NCBI GenBank assembly: GCA_001598975.1
Contig: BBXU01002033.1
Coordinates: 1 to 64,000 of the forward strand
Direction: 5' to 3'
From: Parachlorella kessleri
Taxonomy: Eukaryota > Chlorophyta > Trebouxiophyceae > Chlorellales > Chlorellaceae
Length of the DNA: 64,000 nt
Both the position numbers and the translations under genes were made by a program. Positions 22,696 to 34,184 of this stretch are shown here, piece after piece (position 1 is the first letter of the stretch; each line of letters begins with the position of its first letter). The notes below the pieces were generated by a model, which was given only the letters and a program-made list of their open reading frames with translations, searched no databases and had not been told where the DNA came from.

Positions 22696-24668
22696 TCACA
22701 GTGCAATGACCGCGCCCTCCACCGCCCCGCAGGTCTTGGCCGCCAAAGCCGCTACCTCCCTGGCACTCTCAAGTCCCACTCCCGCCCCACGCTCCAGCAC
22801 CAAAGCCAGCCAGCCCTGCAGGTCTGCCAAGCCATAGCGCGGCTCCCGGGGCGCTGGGGTGATGGCATCACAGCTGACACTGAGAACAGTGAATGGGGGC
22901 CCACTGTCCATGCGGTTGAACTCGTGGTAGGCGCAGCCCACGTAGGCCATGCGCAACCTAGAGCTGGCCCGTGACAGAGTCAGGAGCGCAGGAATATAAC
23001 CCGAGGCCTGCACAGCACCACACGAGTCTGGCGCCTCTGTGACCGACCTGTCCGTGCGTGTGCAGACGCAGAGCACTGCTCAACCCATGTCACTTACCGG
23101 AACATTCTCTGGCCCGCAGAGTTGCCGGCATACACATATTATACCTAGCAGGTGTATCATAGCAGCCGACCCACAGCGAAGCAAGCAACATGGGTTGATG
23201 AGCCTGCTAACCTGCACAGCGCCGTCTGGGCCAAGCACTGTAGCCTCCTGCAGCTGCCACACACCCAGAGGTCCCAAGGCTTCGCGGCCCAACGCTGGCA
23301 CTGCTAGCAGCAGCTCCTGAAACCTGGCTGCCGCGCTGACCAGAGTCTGGGGGAAGAACCCTCCCGTGCTTAACAACCTCTGCAGGTGTAACAAGGTTGT
23401 TGATCATCTCTCACAGCATGAAAGGAATGTCGAAGCTGAGCCCATTTGCCCAGGGAGGTAAAGATGAGGGAAGGCAATGCATCCGTGAGCGCCTCCGGCC
23501 TTCTATATGCATAGTTCACTGTCGCCCAATAAAGACCAAATGCTGATAAATGTTGTGTGCGCACGTTGCCTACGCACCCACCTGGGTGACAGTGCACGCT
23601 GGATCCAGTGGAACATACTGTGCGCCACACATCAGGCGCAGCTGCGACTGCACAGCGTTCCAGAAGGCAACCTCCTCTGTCCACTCCATCAGGCGGGAAT
23701 GGAAAGTGACACTGCCCTCTCTTGCATCAAATACCATAATGGGCTGCGGCAGGTGGTGCTCCGATGCATTGCAAAGCTGTACAGGCTCCTGCACACACAA
23801 GCAGCCACGTCTGCTGAAGACGTTGTTGAGCACAGAGTGGTCTGTCTTTTTAGTACTAAAGATGCCAGGAGATCGATAGCAGGAGATGGGGAAACGATAT
23901 CATGGGCAAGCTGCTGTCATAGCCGTGGTCATAGGAATGCTCTGAAGGAGAGCAAAACTCCACCTACGAGCTTGCACACCTGGGCAACTGCAGCCTGCGA
24001 GCAGTCCGGATTCAACCTGGTAGTGGTGGCTAAGGGGTGCGGCTCGGCTGCGCCAACAGAGCTGGACGTTGTCTCCATCGAGACTGAGTTGAGTTGGCAG
24101 CATTCTTGGATGCTGAGCTGCACGTCGGCCGTGCTGTCAGAAGGTGACGCTGCTGCTAATGGCCCAACAGGCGCCACCTGCTGTCCTGGCAATAGGCGGT
24201 GTGTGCCACCAGTAGAAGCCTCTGAGGTATAGTACACAACCTACAGACTCACAAGATGCCATGAGTTGCAGTATAGCAAGTAAGGCACATCACGCTGGCA
24301 GACTTCTGCTCCTCGACCCTCCAACCCACCTCCGTGCCTGCCTCATCACAAGTGGTTTCCATAAGTGCTGCTGCATCAGCTAGAGCGGCACTGCCATCCT
24401 CGGAAGTGGTGGAGCTAGACAGGGACTCTGTTCCGATGGACTCTGTTCCAATGCTCGGCAAGCTGCGCAATACGCTACGCTCACTGCACTGCGAGTCAAG
24501 GGTTGACAGGCTGGATGGGGTCGCTGCCAGCCGACGGTTGGCGCCTGACGGCTTGGTTTTGCTGGGAGTACCGGCCGGGCTTCTGCTGCTGGCGCCTGAG
24601 AGGACGAACTTTGGGGCCTGGCCTGACCCCTGTGCAGGCCCTTGTGAGCTGCTGCGTCGTGGCAACAT
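22696..24668 (-). CDS. Ser-rich protein of unknown function, five phase-0 exons
   Basis: I do not recognise this family. Five exons, minus strand: 24668-24330, 24219-23980, 23788-23582, 23379-23212, 23007-22696, every junction in phase 0, giving 421 residues. The first ~190 residues are low-complexity, rich in Ser, Thr and Ala and probably disordered (PSSLSTLDSQ, TESLSSSTTSED). The C-terminal ~230 residues look folded: PIMVFDAREGSVTFHSRLME, WTEEVAFWNAVQSQL, GVWQLQEATVLGPDG, RMAYVGCAYHEFNRMDSG, FTVLSVSCDAI and YGLADLQGWLALVLERGA. Acceptor choice for exon 2 (24219) is the weakest point. It is divergent from the rubredoxin gene across 424 bp. Confidence 0.62.
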
Positions 24669-25092
24669 GCTGCACCTGCTGAATGCCTACCGCACCAGCC
24701 AGCGGAGGAGCGGAGGACAAGATTACGGCACTGAAAGAGAAATTGGACGCCCTCCCAGGCAGGGTGGCCTGAAGCCGTTCCTGGCTCCGCTGTCTTTGTC
24801 ACAATCTGTCTCTCGCTAAAACACCTGCGAGGCTTAACCGTAGACTGCAGAGCTTGCACCTAGCGCAAATAAGAAGACAACATCATAGGTGTAGGGAACG
24901 CGAAGGAAGCAATCTGTTTGTTCCGACCTGGTCCCAACAGACCGAATTGCTTCGCGCGCCCTGTAGTCATCATCACCCCATTTCGGGTGCACCACATATC
25001 GCCTCATAAGTCAGATCTGAGGCTTCAGGTCAGGCTGTCACTGCGGACCTATCCCTTGAGCAGTACACCCTCATCTGCTTCCCCAGGCCACC
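24669..25092. promoter_or_regulatory. Divergent intergenic region with imperfect inverted repeat
   Basis: A 424-bp gap between opposite start codons. gaagcaatctgtttgtt near 24906 and aacagaccgaattgcttc near 24936 form an imperfect inverted repeat with a ~13-base loop, a possible shared regulatory site; it could also be chance. Confidence 0.4.
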
Positions 25093-26202
25093 ATGACAAC
25101 GCTTTGCTGCGACCGGGTGGCGCTGCGATCTTGTCGCTCTATCCACACCGCCTTCCGCAGCAGCAGGGTGCGATTGGCAGGCACAGCACTTGCTTGCTTG
25201 CTCCTGACCAGCACAGCCCGTAAGGCTTCCTCTGTGGTTGACACTTGCTAACCTGCATATTGCAGGTTCATACACGGCCCCTGCGCACACTACATCGTGT
25301 GAGGGCAGAGTCTGAGCAGCAAACACAACGGGGTGGAGAACTGGAGGTGAGATATGCGGTGACAGCCTTGCAAAGTGCACCACCTGAGCCTCCAGGGTGG
25401 TTGCTTGGCCACCTTCAGGCATTGCGTTCAGTAGTCGGAATGGTGGTAAGGACTGCAGGCATACCAGGACTGAAAGTCAGACTCCCAAACATTGCTACCC
25501 TAAGTTGACAGGACCTGGGTTGTATCGCTGACTGACTGGCGCAGAACCCGGAGTCCGAGGCCGCGCGCAAGATAGCGGAAGCAGAGAGGCTGCGTGCAGC
25601 CGAGAAGTTTATGCGGGTGGGCACTGGCGAGGCTGAGTGCAGGGGCTGCGGCTATGTGTACAGCCCCAAGAAGGGTGACCCCGACTACCCAGTCTCTCCT
25701 GGCACCAAATTCGAGGTGGGTTGACTACAAGTAGTGCACAGCATGGGCAGCCACCTGAACGCCCATGCCTGCGGTAGGACAAATGCAGGGTGCGTGTTAA
25801 CCAGCAGCGGCTGGCTCCTCCATTGCCGAAAAGCCTTACGCTTCGGAACTACCGTTAAGGGAGCCTTGCGAGGGAAGTCTTGTGTAGGCTTGGGGAGCTA
25901 GTAATTTGGGAGGAGTGCTTGGCTGTGGAAGTGTATGCTGCAGCGCTCGGGCAGGCTTGAATGTGCGTGCATGGCCCTCGTTCATCTGCCTGCAGGACCT
26001 CCCTGGGGACTGGCAGTGTCCCACGTGCGGTGCTGGAAAGGGGCTGTTCCAGTCACGAGCTAAGGAGCTGGCCGGCTTTGCAGAGAACCAGGGCTATGGG
26101 CTGGGCGTAAATAGCATGACTGCAGGGCAGAAGAGCCTGCTCATTTATGGCTCACTTGCATTCTTTGTGGTGCTCTTCCTACTGGGGTACACCTTGAACT
26201 GA
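25093..26202 (+). CDS. RBD1: Rubredoxin-like protein with C-terminal membrane anchor, plastid-targeted
   Basis: One-iron rubredoxin with a tail anchor, as in the RBD1/ENH1 group of phototrophs, thylakoid proteins needed for photosystem II accumulation. Four exons in phase 0: 25093-25167, 25266-25346, 25545-25715, 25996-26202; 177 residues. The N terminus is rich in Arg, Ser and Thr (MTTLCCDRVALRSCRS), fitting a transit peptide. The iron ligands are CRGCG (Cys84, Cys87) and CPTCG (Cys117, Cys120). Between them lie YVYSPKKGDPDYPV, TKFEDLPGDWQ, the classical rubredoxin pattern. A linker is followed by one hydrophobic span near residues 156-175 (SLAFFVVLFLLGYTL). The short exon 1 was chosen so that the phase-0 exon 2 stays open. 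Confidence 0.9.
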
Positions 26203-26744
26203 GCGTGACCACAGCTGTCTGGCACTTGCAATTTTCCTCTTTGAGAAGCAAGAAGATGAAGAAAGACTTTCCTCCTTTTGAAGCGGAGGTTGTTGTTGGC
26301 ATTGACTCAGGCCACCCGTTTTTGTGAGAAACTTGGAGCTGTGTTGAAGATTGTGTACTTTCACTCCCTTTTGTTGGCAGCATGGCCAGGTTTGTGTGAC
26401 CCTTCTATGAGTCTTGACCCCATGTTGGGGGTTCTGTTATGTACCTTTGTGCCAGCGCAGTATTGCCTGCAGATTACTGGCCCGTGTGCGGGCGTCTGCT
26501 TGCCAGCAAAGTTGGTTGCATTGAGCCTGGCCTTGCTGAGGCAGTTTACTCATCGGTCATCCTCCTTGTAACCACTTGCCTAAGGCAGCGTGGTCATGAT
26601 ACTCCCAAGGGAGGGAGGGAGGAGGTGGCGGTGGTGTGTGTTGGGGTGGGGGTGGGTTGGGGGTCCCTCATGACTCAGCCTGTACTAATGCAATGGCAGT
26701 GCCGCACTTGTAGCCCACAAACGTCAGAAACATACTCTACACTG
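26203..26744. other. Intergenic between rubredoxin and FkbM genes
   Basis: A 542-bp gap between two plus-strand genes, with a G/GT-rich tract near 26605-26665. The open frame that enters from the left into the next gene has an ATG at 26745 directly before a signal anchor; upstream codons show no conserved pattern and are taken as 5' UTR. Confidence 0.45.
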
Positions 26745-29700
26745 ATGCCGAAGTTTGTAAGGCGGCAGCGTACTCAAGTACTGAGTGCGAGGTCTATACT
26801 GCCCGTTTTCGTCGTTCTTTGTAGCGGTCTTGTGTGGTACAGAGCGTCAATATGGCTATCCAAGACAGTATCCCTCAACCAAGACCCGGCACCTGTGCAA
26901 AGAAGTGATCAAGGCACTGAGTCGTCCAGGAAAGGTACTGCTCACAATTACCGCAGCACGAAGCCTGAACCTGGTGTGTTGGCAGTTTACCGGGCCCTCA
27001 GCACTTGCTGGTCTGTAACAACAGCAGAAGGGAGCAGCTGCAACGACACCCCCACAGGAATAGCATCAACAGGGTCATCGTTTGGCAGCGCAGGCGGTAC
27101 TGCCGCGGCCAACCCTGATGACAGCGGCACTGGCCTCGCAGTGACAGAGGTCTGCACAGATGCCTGCCCCACAGCCAAGGATGGCACCTGTGACGAGGGA
27201 CGGCGCCGCACTGGTTCTCAGCTACTGGCTGGCCATGGCGACCCTGCCATCTACCCCGTCAAGTGCGACCTGGGCACTGACTGCTCAGACTGCGGGCCCT
27301 GGGCTTACAGTGGCTCAGCGGCAGCGCTGGAATGGAAGCCCATCCAGGAGATTCTGGCTAAAAATGTGAGCGTGGCCCTGGACTTGGGCATAAGAAGCTC
27401 ATATCCATGACATGCTAATTTCCCTTGCTGCCAGCTCAGGCAGCCGGCGTTCCTGGCCAGACGCCTTGCGTCTCTCAGGTTGCGATCTTTGTTACTTGAT
27501 GCCTACAAATGTGAGGCTGTGGCACTAGCCAAATCACCATGGCACCCGTTCGCCCCTGCTCTTCTTCCATTTCGTCGCTCCCTCCACCCCGCCCTTCACT
27601 TGGGCAACACTGGCTTCCAGCCACCCATGCACCACTATTGCATGGATACAGCTGCAAATGGATGGCACCCACCCTCCGCCTTTCTGTGCCTCCCTCCCTC
27701 TCGTTTGTTGTGGCAGGCCGTGCAGACAGGGAGTTGGAGGCGAGTTGTACTGACGGGGCTGGATGAACTCCTGCTCTGGGTCTTGGCTGAATCGTTTTGC
27801 TGGATTGCAGTTCACTGTGCGGGCGCGGCTCACGGCCACCCCCGTGCCTTTCTGGATGGCCTACACAGACCCGCAGCTAGACTTGGATGTGAGCAGGCAG
27901 CTGCAGGAGGCAGGCCTAGTCGAGCCTGGCTTCTCAGTGCTTTGGTAGGTTGCTGTGTTGCTGCTGGTGCTGGTTCTGTCATGGTCCGTGGTGGGTTTCC
28001 TGGTGGACCCTTCTTAACCCAGCCGGGCTTTTAAATCTCTGGTGGGTGATTTAATTCTGGTGGCTCAAGCCAGCTGTGGTGTCTTGTTGGTCTTCCGGGA
28101 GGCAGGGCTTGCTACTGGTTCTCCACCTCTCTGGTGGATGTGGTAAAGACTTGCAGCATGCAGCCACATGTTGCGCATGCTGCTGGCTGGGTCACCAGTG
28201 CTCTGCTGGGTTGCCTGCTTGCGTCCGCCTCACTGCATTGCCATGAGCATAGTTTGCTAACCGCCAGCCTCCCACTGTCATGCGCATGCGCCGTCTCTGG
28301 CATTGCTGCTTGCCACGCGGTCTGCCATGCTATTGACAGGTGGGACCGCTGTGCACTTGGCCTTGGCCAGCTGCAAGTGGTCGCTTTTTGTGGGTGTACT
28401 GTTGTACCACCAGCGCTTCCACCCTCTCATACGCTGGCTTGGCCTTATCCGCATCTGCAGCAAGTTCGCTGTCTCAGGGATGTACTGTTGTATCACCAGC
28501 GCTTCCACCCTCTTTACTCTGGAAAGCCTAGGTAAGGTCCCTCATCACTCACCCATTGCACCCCCATGGCACCGTGCAGGCATCGCATACTCAAGGAAGG
28601 CTGTCTGGGGGTTGATGGGCAGCGCAGGCTGGTGCTGGATGTTGGCGCCAACTTTGGGTACTACACCCTCCTGGCAGCCGCGCTTGGGTGCAGGTGAGGG
28701 ATGCCCAGGTGAGGGATGTACAATATGCGTTTCACTGCATCCATGGCATGCTCGGGCATATAGCCTGTGGCAGGACGTCCATGCACCCAGTTGCGGCTAG
28801 GTGTAATTCATAAAGATGCTGTGAGGCCAGCATTGCTGGCAAGGTTGACTTGTGAGCGTGCGTTGGTAGGCAGTAGGCGGTGCACATGCAGCAGCAAACT
28901 GTGGCATGGACACAGCTGATAGGCAAAGCCAACGTAGTAATGTGCTATGAAGCACATGAAAGGGAGGGACTGCTGGCCTGGAGTGCCCGCATGCGCACGG
29001 CAGTAGGAAAGATTTCTTCAAGGATATATGCAAGGTCGCAGACTGCCAGAGCCGCTGCCGCTGAAGCTAGCCGGCCAATCACTTGCAGGGTGATTGCCTG
29101 GGAGCCCGTGCCCTACTTTGCTTCTTTCCTGCAGTACGGCCTCCAGCGCAACAATCTCACCGACAGAGTGCAGGTTAGTTGTGTCACGTCAAAGAGTGTG
29201 AGACATGCCATGCTGTTGAGGTGTTGCAGCACTTGCTGAGCAAGTTTCATTTGCTATAAGTCAGTGCCCTTGCCCTTGTCATTTGTTTGTGTTTGCAGAT
29301 ACAGTCTAGTATAGTCGGAGCGGCGGATGGCAAGCCCCTGACATTGGTTGTGCCCAACCGCGGCATCTGGGGCACTGCCGGAGTCGATGGCTTGAACATA
29401 GACCCGTGAGTGGTGCCTCACGACTGCAATGCAGACGCCAGTTTGAGAGGAGGGATGCTGAGATTGATCACGTGGGGAGTTGGGCTAGCAGGGCGGGGTC
29501 AGTACGCACAGTGCTACTGAAGTGGTACAGGTACAAGAGCCTGCCTGCTTGCCTGCCCATGGGAGAGGGTAAAAGAGGCTTGGGGTCCACTGGCCATAAA
29601 AACATCGGTTAGTGTAGCTGAGTAGCCGCCGAGGGAGTTGGCATGTGGTGGGGCCGCAGGGCTGTGGACAACCAGGGCCAGTACGACAGAATTGAGAGGC

Positions 29701-32700
29701 AGGCCGAGCGGCTGGACAGCGTTGTCATGGAGGACGTGCTCCTGATGAAGGTGACTGCTGCTCTTGTCAACTTGCCAATAATAGAAGACACCCTGTCAGC
29801 CCAGAATACCCGTACCTCCTCTCATTGCATTGCCTGCCACCTCAACCAAATAGGAGACAGGAGTAGAATTGGCAGCTGGCGGTCATAGCGCTGTGGTGTT
29901 TGCTGGCCCCAGCACCGTGCATTGGCACCTAGACTGCAAGCCTGGCAAGGTATAAATGAGCTTGGCATTCTGCCTAGGCGCCGCTGATTTTATTCGCGGC
30001 TGCCGTGAATGGAACAGATAGCATTTGATGGCAGAGGGCAGACAGATGGATCTCGGACTGTTTGAGTGGTAGTCTACGTTGAGGCAGCACACGTAATGCT
30101 TGAGGGGTGTGGTATAAATGCATGCGAAAGCTGCAGCTACTCACGCCTCAACATCACTTTGTTGTTCGGTCCTGCATAGGTGGATGTGGAGGGGTATGAA
30201 CCATTAGTGCTGCGCTCAGCTGCCAGGCTGCTACTAGAGCATAAGGTATGCTGCCCGGCTCGCACTACTTTCCCGATCCCGCTGCTCGTGCACAGCAGTG
30301 CTTCTTTGATTGCCGCTGCTGCCCGGTGCGGCTTTGGTTCTCTGGGTAGTTGATTTCCGCGGCCTCCAGGTGCCGCCGACGGCACAGCCCGTAGTTTGTG
30401 CCCGCATACTGCCTTCTACGCCATTTGGTCAGCATGGGGTCTTGCCACAGACGGTCTTGCGGCAGCCCGCCTGCCCCATCGTGCGTGTTTCCTGTGTGCT
30501 CGCATCATATCGGTCCTTCACACTGTGCCTCTGTGCTACCCGGCGTTGCCCAGGTAGAAAGCATCATTGAGTTGGGAGGAGCAAGCAGCGTGCCTGGTGG
30601 TGAAATTTGCTGCCACAGAGCCTAGCCCTGGTGCGGCCCAGGGACGCACTGCTGGGCTAGGGTGGATAGATGCGACTCCCTTGGCCTGGCATGCACCAAG
30701 TAAACCAGACCATCACCATGATGGCGTAGAGCCCCCGGGGCGGGCCAGTGACTGGGCAAGGGTTGGATACATGAGACGCCCACGGCTTGAATTGGGCTGA
30801 GAATCTGAGACTCCCCCGGCTTTGCTCCAGGTAGACAACACATCATGGAGTACAGCCCTGGGGTGGCCCAGTGGCTTGGACAGGGGCTGAAAAGTGGAGA
30901 TTCCCGGAAGGTGTGCTGTGCTCCAGGTAGACAACATTGTCATGGAGTACAGCCCTGGCGTGGCCGAGCGACACCACGATTGGGCGCTGTACACTGACAA
31001 TCCTGCCGCCCTGGTCAGGTGCGGGACTTGACATTTGAACAGACTTGCGGCAGCCTCCTGTGTGTCGGGCCTGGCCGTGCTCAGGGCAGAGGCTTCTGGG
31101 TCGTAGTTGAAGCACAACATTGCCTCCTACTGCGGTGGGACCCACCTGCTGCTGCTTTTTTGCTATAGAATGAGGTTGTGGAGCAGTTGAGAGCCAGTGT
31201 GAGGAGGAGCCCTTTAGGAGGCCGACGAGGCATGGCATTTTGCATGCGGGCTGACCACTCTAGGATGTCCTTAGTAAGGCCGCCACCCATGCGGAGGCTA
31301 CTGGCTGGCTGGTTGGCAGGGTGGCTTGGGCGCGGCAAGGGCGGCAGGCCGGCATTGTTTGGAGCACAAGTGTAAGACAAGCACGGCCCGGCACCAGCCT
31401 GCCACTTGGGTGCCTGTTACTGAGGTGCTCTCGACTTGCCCCTCTGGCAGGCTACTCAACCATGGCTACTCCATACTTCGTTTAGACGGGCTTAGCATCG
31501 AGGCTGGCTGGGAAGGACCTCTGCCCTCGATGGGGCAGCTAACCACACAAGTGCTGGCACATGATATTGAGGACGGCTATCGGCTGGGGAACGGAACCCT
31601 GGGCTGCCCGCTGCCCCCTGAGACACAAGCGCACAGCTGGGGTGAGTAGACGGCGCATGCTGTGTTGGCATGTTACGTGATGGACCAGCTGTGTTATAGT
31701 GATGCATTCTGCCACGCTGTGTTAACGTGATGGCAACAGTTGGCATGGCAGAGATACAACTGCGGCACACCCCACAGCACTGCCCACTGGTTTAGTTGCC
31801 TTGCTCCTGCAACCGCTGGCCAGCCGTATGCTGCTGCCAGCGGGCCCCATGCTTCCCCGGCTTGTCACGCTTCTCATCAGCGATGCCAAGCATACTAACG
31901 AATGGCCACTGCATGGCCCCCATTGCAACCGCCAACGAACTTTCTATCCCAACCTGTCTTGCACATTAGATGGTATCATCCCAATGCGGCTGCACCCCAA
32001 AAGGCAAGTCCACTTGGTCTGCTTGAGAGGCGCATTTACCGTTGCCTTTGCTGCCTGCAGCCTGCAACTTCATTCCGGAGTGGCTCCACCCGCACAGCTT
32101 CCACTCCCTGTTTGGCCACAACACCAACCTGTGGGCAGTGCGCCAAGACTCTCCCTCAGCCTCCCTAGCCCGCCCCGGCGCCCCCGCCTGCCTCTTCCCG
32201 CTAGAAGCTGACGCCCGCAGGTGGCTCACACCTCGCGCCTTTGGTGCGGGGGGGAGGCTGTGTGCTGACTTGCCACCCGCGGTGCAGGTGGGTGTGGGTG
32301 AGGTGTCGGCCTGCCACCTGGCTTGGACATTCCTCTGGCTGGCCAGTAATAGGAAGGTGGGGAAGGCTTGAGAGTGCCGGGGTGGAGTAAGGTGGCCCCG
32401 GGGGGGGGGGGGTGGGGGGGGGGTCTCGAAGTGCTGCTGGCAGCGTTGGAACACATCTTTTGGCACCTGCAAATGAAGTCTAAGTGTGCGGACAGCAGAG
32501 TTGATGGTGATGCCAACCGGCATGTCGGCTGACAACTGCTAGGTGCATGGTGCGTGAACCAGCTGGGTTTTCACAGCGTCACTCTCTGGGCATGTGCTTC
32601 TCTTGAGGTGGTGCTGACAGCGAGAGCCAACTGCGTGCAAACGAATATTAAATTATCTCATAAGCAACCTCCAAGCCAGCCTGCTGCCCTCCAGGTGATG

Positions 32701-32868
32701 AGCCGCTGCAAGTGTACTGATCGTACCGTGTGTGGCGATCTTGAGGACCTTGTACTGCGCCTGGCCAGGGACGGCAAGCTGCCGCCCCACAACAGCGAGC
32801 CCTACCCCTGGCAGGCTTCAGTGGATGGGCTCAGGCTAGAGGAGTGGGTGGGGAGCCGTGAAGGCTGA
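26745..32868 (+). CDS. FkbM-type methyltransferase, Cys-rich, Golgi/ER membrane-anchored
   Basis: Predicted SAM-dependent FkbM-family methyltransferase, perhaps acting on glycans in the secretory pathway. Eleven exons: 26745-27365, 27811-27944, 28580-28693, 29089-29173, 29299-29405, 29660-29750, 30180-30245, 30927-31018, 31451-31641, 32061-32287, 32695-32868; all phases agree; 633 residues. The N terminus is basic then hydrophobic (SILPVFVVLCSGLVWY), a type II signal anchor. A Cys-rich module follows (CTDACPTAKDGTCDEG near residue 137; CDLGTDCSDCG near 173), as in many algal secretory enzymes. The methyltransferase core shows LVLDVGANFGYYTL (SAM-binding), VIAWEPVP and VDVEGYEPLVLRSA, the FkbM hallmark. 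After it come VDNIVMEYSPGV and a C-terminal extension with IPEWLHPHSFHSLFG and CKCTDRTVCGD. Tandem copies of the exon 8 edge lie in intron 7. Confidence 0.8.
28388..28525. repeat. Tandem duplication in FkbM-gene intron 2
   Basis: gtgtactgttgtaccaccagcgcttccaccctct at ~28393 recurs at ~28484 (tgtactgttgtatcaccagc...), a ~91-bp spacing. It is intronic with no coding match. Confidence 0.75.
29785..29855. repeat. Dispersed-repeat copy in FkbM-gene intron 6
   Basis: ccctgtcagcccagaatacccgtacctcctctcattgc...ctgccacc closely resembles 11180-11235, one of the tandem copies in the A/B intergenic cluster. It links the two loci through a shared repeat family. Confidence 0.6.
30545..30965. repeat. Array of decayed exon 8 edges in FkbM-gene intron 7
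   Basis: The exon 8 start (acceptor plus VDNIVMEYSPGV codons, 30921-30965) is preceded by a close copy at 30826-30865 (ctccaggtagacaacacatcatggagtacagccctgg) and by more decayed ones near 30705-30745 and 30550-30640. Spacing is about 95-130 bp. Only the last copy continues into an open exon (AERHHDWALYTDN). Confidence 0.78.
32395..32426. repeat. Poly-G tract
   Basis: ccccgggggggggggggtggggggggggtc in intron 10 of the FkbM gene, broken by a single T. A low-complexity run likely to be length-variable. Confidence 0.8.
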
Positions 32869-34184
32869 TGGTTTGTGAAAATGGCAGTGGCTACGAGGCG
32901 GCCTACCGGCGGTTAACTTGATAAACTGGAATTCGTGCATATGGGGATGGCACAGGCTCGTGAAGCTGAAGTGGGGTCAGCCTGTTGAGTAAACACAGCC
33001 CTGGCCGGCGGGATGGGATAGGGTTAGCTTAGGGAATAGAGCTTTGGAAGCTGCTGGCTAGCTCGCAGGCGCTAGCCGCCACGCTGGAGAGTGGCTAGTG
33101 AGGATGGCCTTTGGTCGTCATCAGAGGCAGGGTGTGCATGGAGAGATAGGGAGCTGTGAATGGAATGGATTGGACGTGAGATCAGCTCTAGGCTTGCTCA
33201 CATCTGCTCCTGAAAGAAGTTGAGCAGGGGACCCAGCTGAGTTTTGTTGGGTAGATAGTACGCACAAAGAGGCACTGGGGTTGAAACTGTACTGACAGGG
33301 CTGGATGCAATCATGCTCTGGGTCTTGCCCGAGTTCTGCTTTTGTGTGTGGGTCGCATTCAGCTGCGCTTGAATGTGAATGCCAACCCGGCCTGTCCTAT
33401 GTCAGATGTTAGATTTCACAAGACATTTGTTACAACAGCGCAACAAGAGCAGTGCAAGAGCGGGTACAGACAGCTTGATGAATATCACATACACCCCAGG
33501 TTCTTGGTGGTATGCCGGGTCAGCAACCAAGTTCATACACAACTTGGGGAAGGCCATACCTACAGGCTCGCTACACAGGATTCCTTGCAAAAGCACTAAT
33601 GGGAGAGGGTTGCGGTGAGCAGCAAGGCACAGCTACTCACAGTATCCGCAGAGTGTGCATAGTTCATACCTAGTCGCACCATGTGCCTGCCAGCAACACT
33701 ATGACACTACCAATATGTCCCATACTGTTGCGGCTAGCACAAGCCTTGCGGATGTTGCAAGCACATGTGTCCACTGAGCCAACCAGCTCCCATGCCACAA
33801 TCCCTGCCAGAGAGTGCTGCTTTTCTTAGTAAATGAAGTCGAATGGAAGTGAATCCCTACGAGGCAAGCCAGCAACAAGAACACTCCGGAAGTCTACCGC
33901 TACATACCTATAAGACCGACGCCTAGGTAAAGGAAGTCATTCAACTCTCGGCTTGAAAACCACCTTAGCATACTTGCCAGACGTGCCGCCTCCACTAACT
34001 TGCACACATGCCCCGTGCGCTAACTGCTCTCCCGCCTCACAACACTCGGTACGGACGCAGTGGCCAAACGCTCTGTAAAGTTACATTGGCTGCCTGTGGC
34101 CACCAAGGGATGACAAAGGGAGCACCCTGTACTGTGGTAGGGGAGCTCCAAGCTCCTCAGCCACAACTCCACCATCTGGCAGCC
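32869..34184. other. Intergenic, no gene recognised
   Basis: About 1.3 kb. The segment 33285-33330 (actgacagggctggatgcaatcatgctctgggtcttg) is a copy of 27747-27790 from intron 1 of the upstream FkbM gene, so part of the gap derives from duplicated intron. Small open frames here have no conserved features. Confidence 0.5.

Noticed and set aside
31966..32535. 189-residue minus-strand open frame rich in Pro/Ser
   Set aside because: It is antisense to FkbM exon 10 and driven by the poly-G tract.
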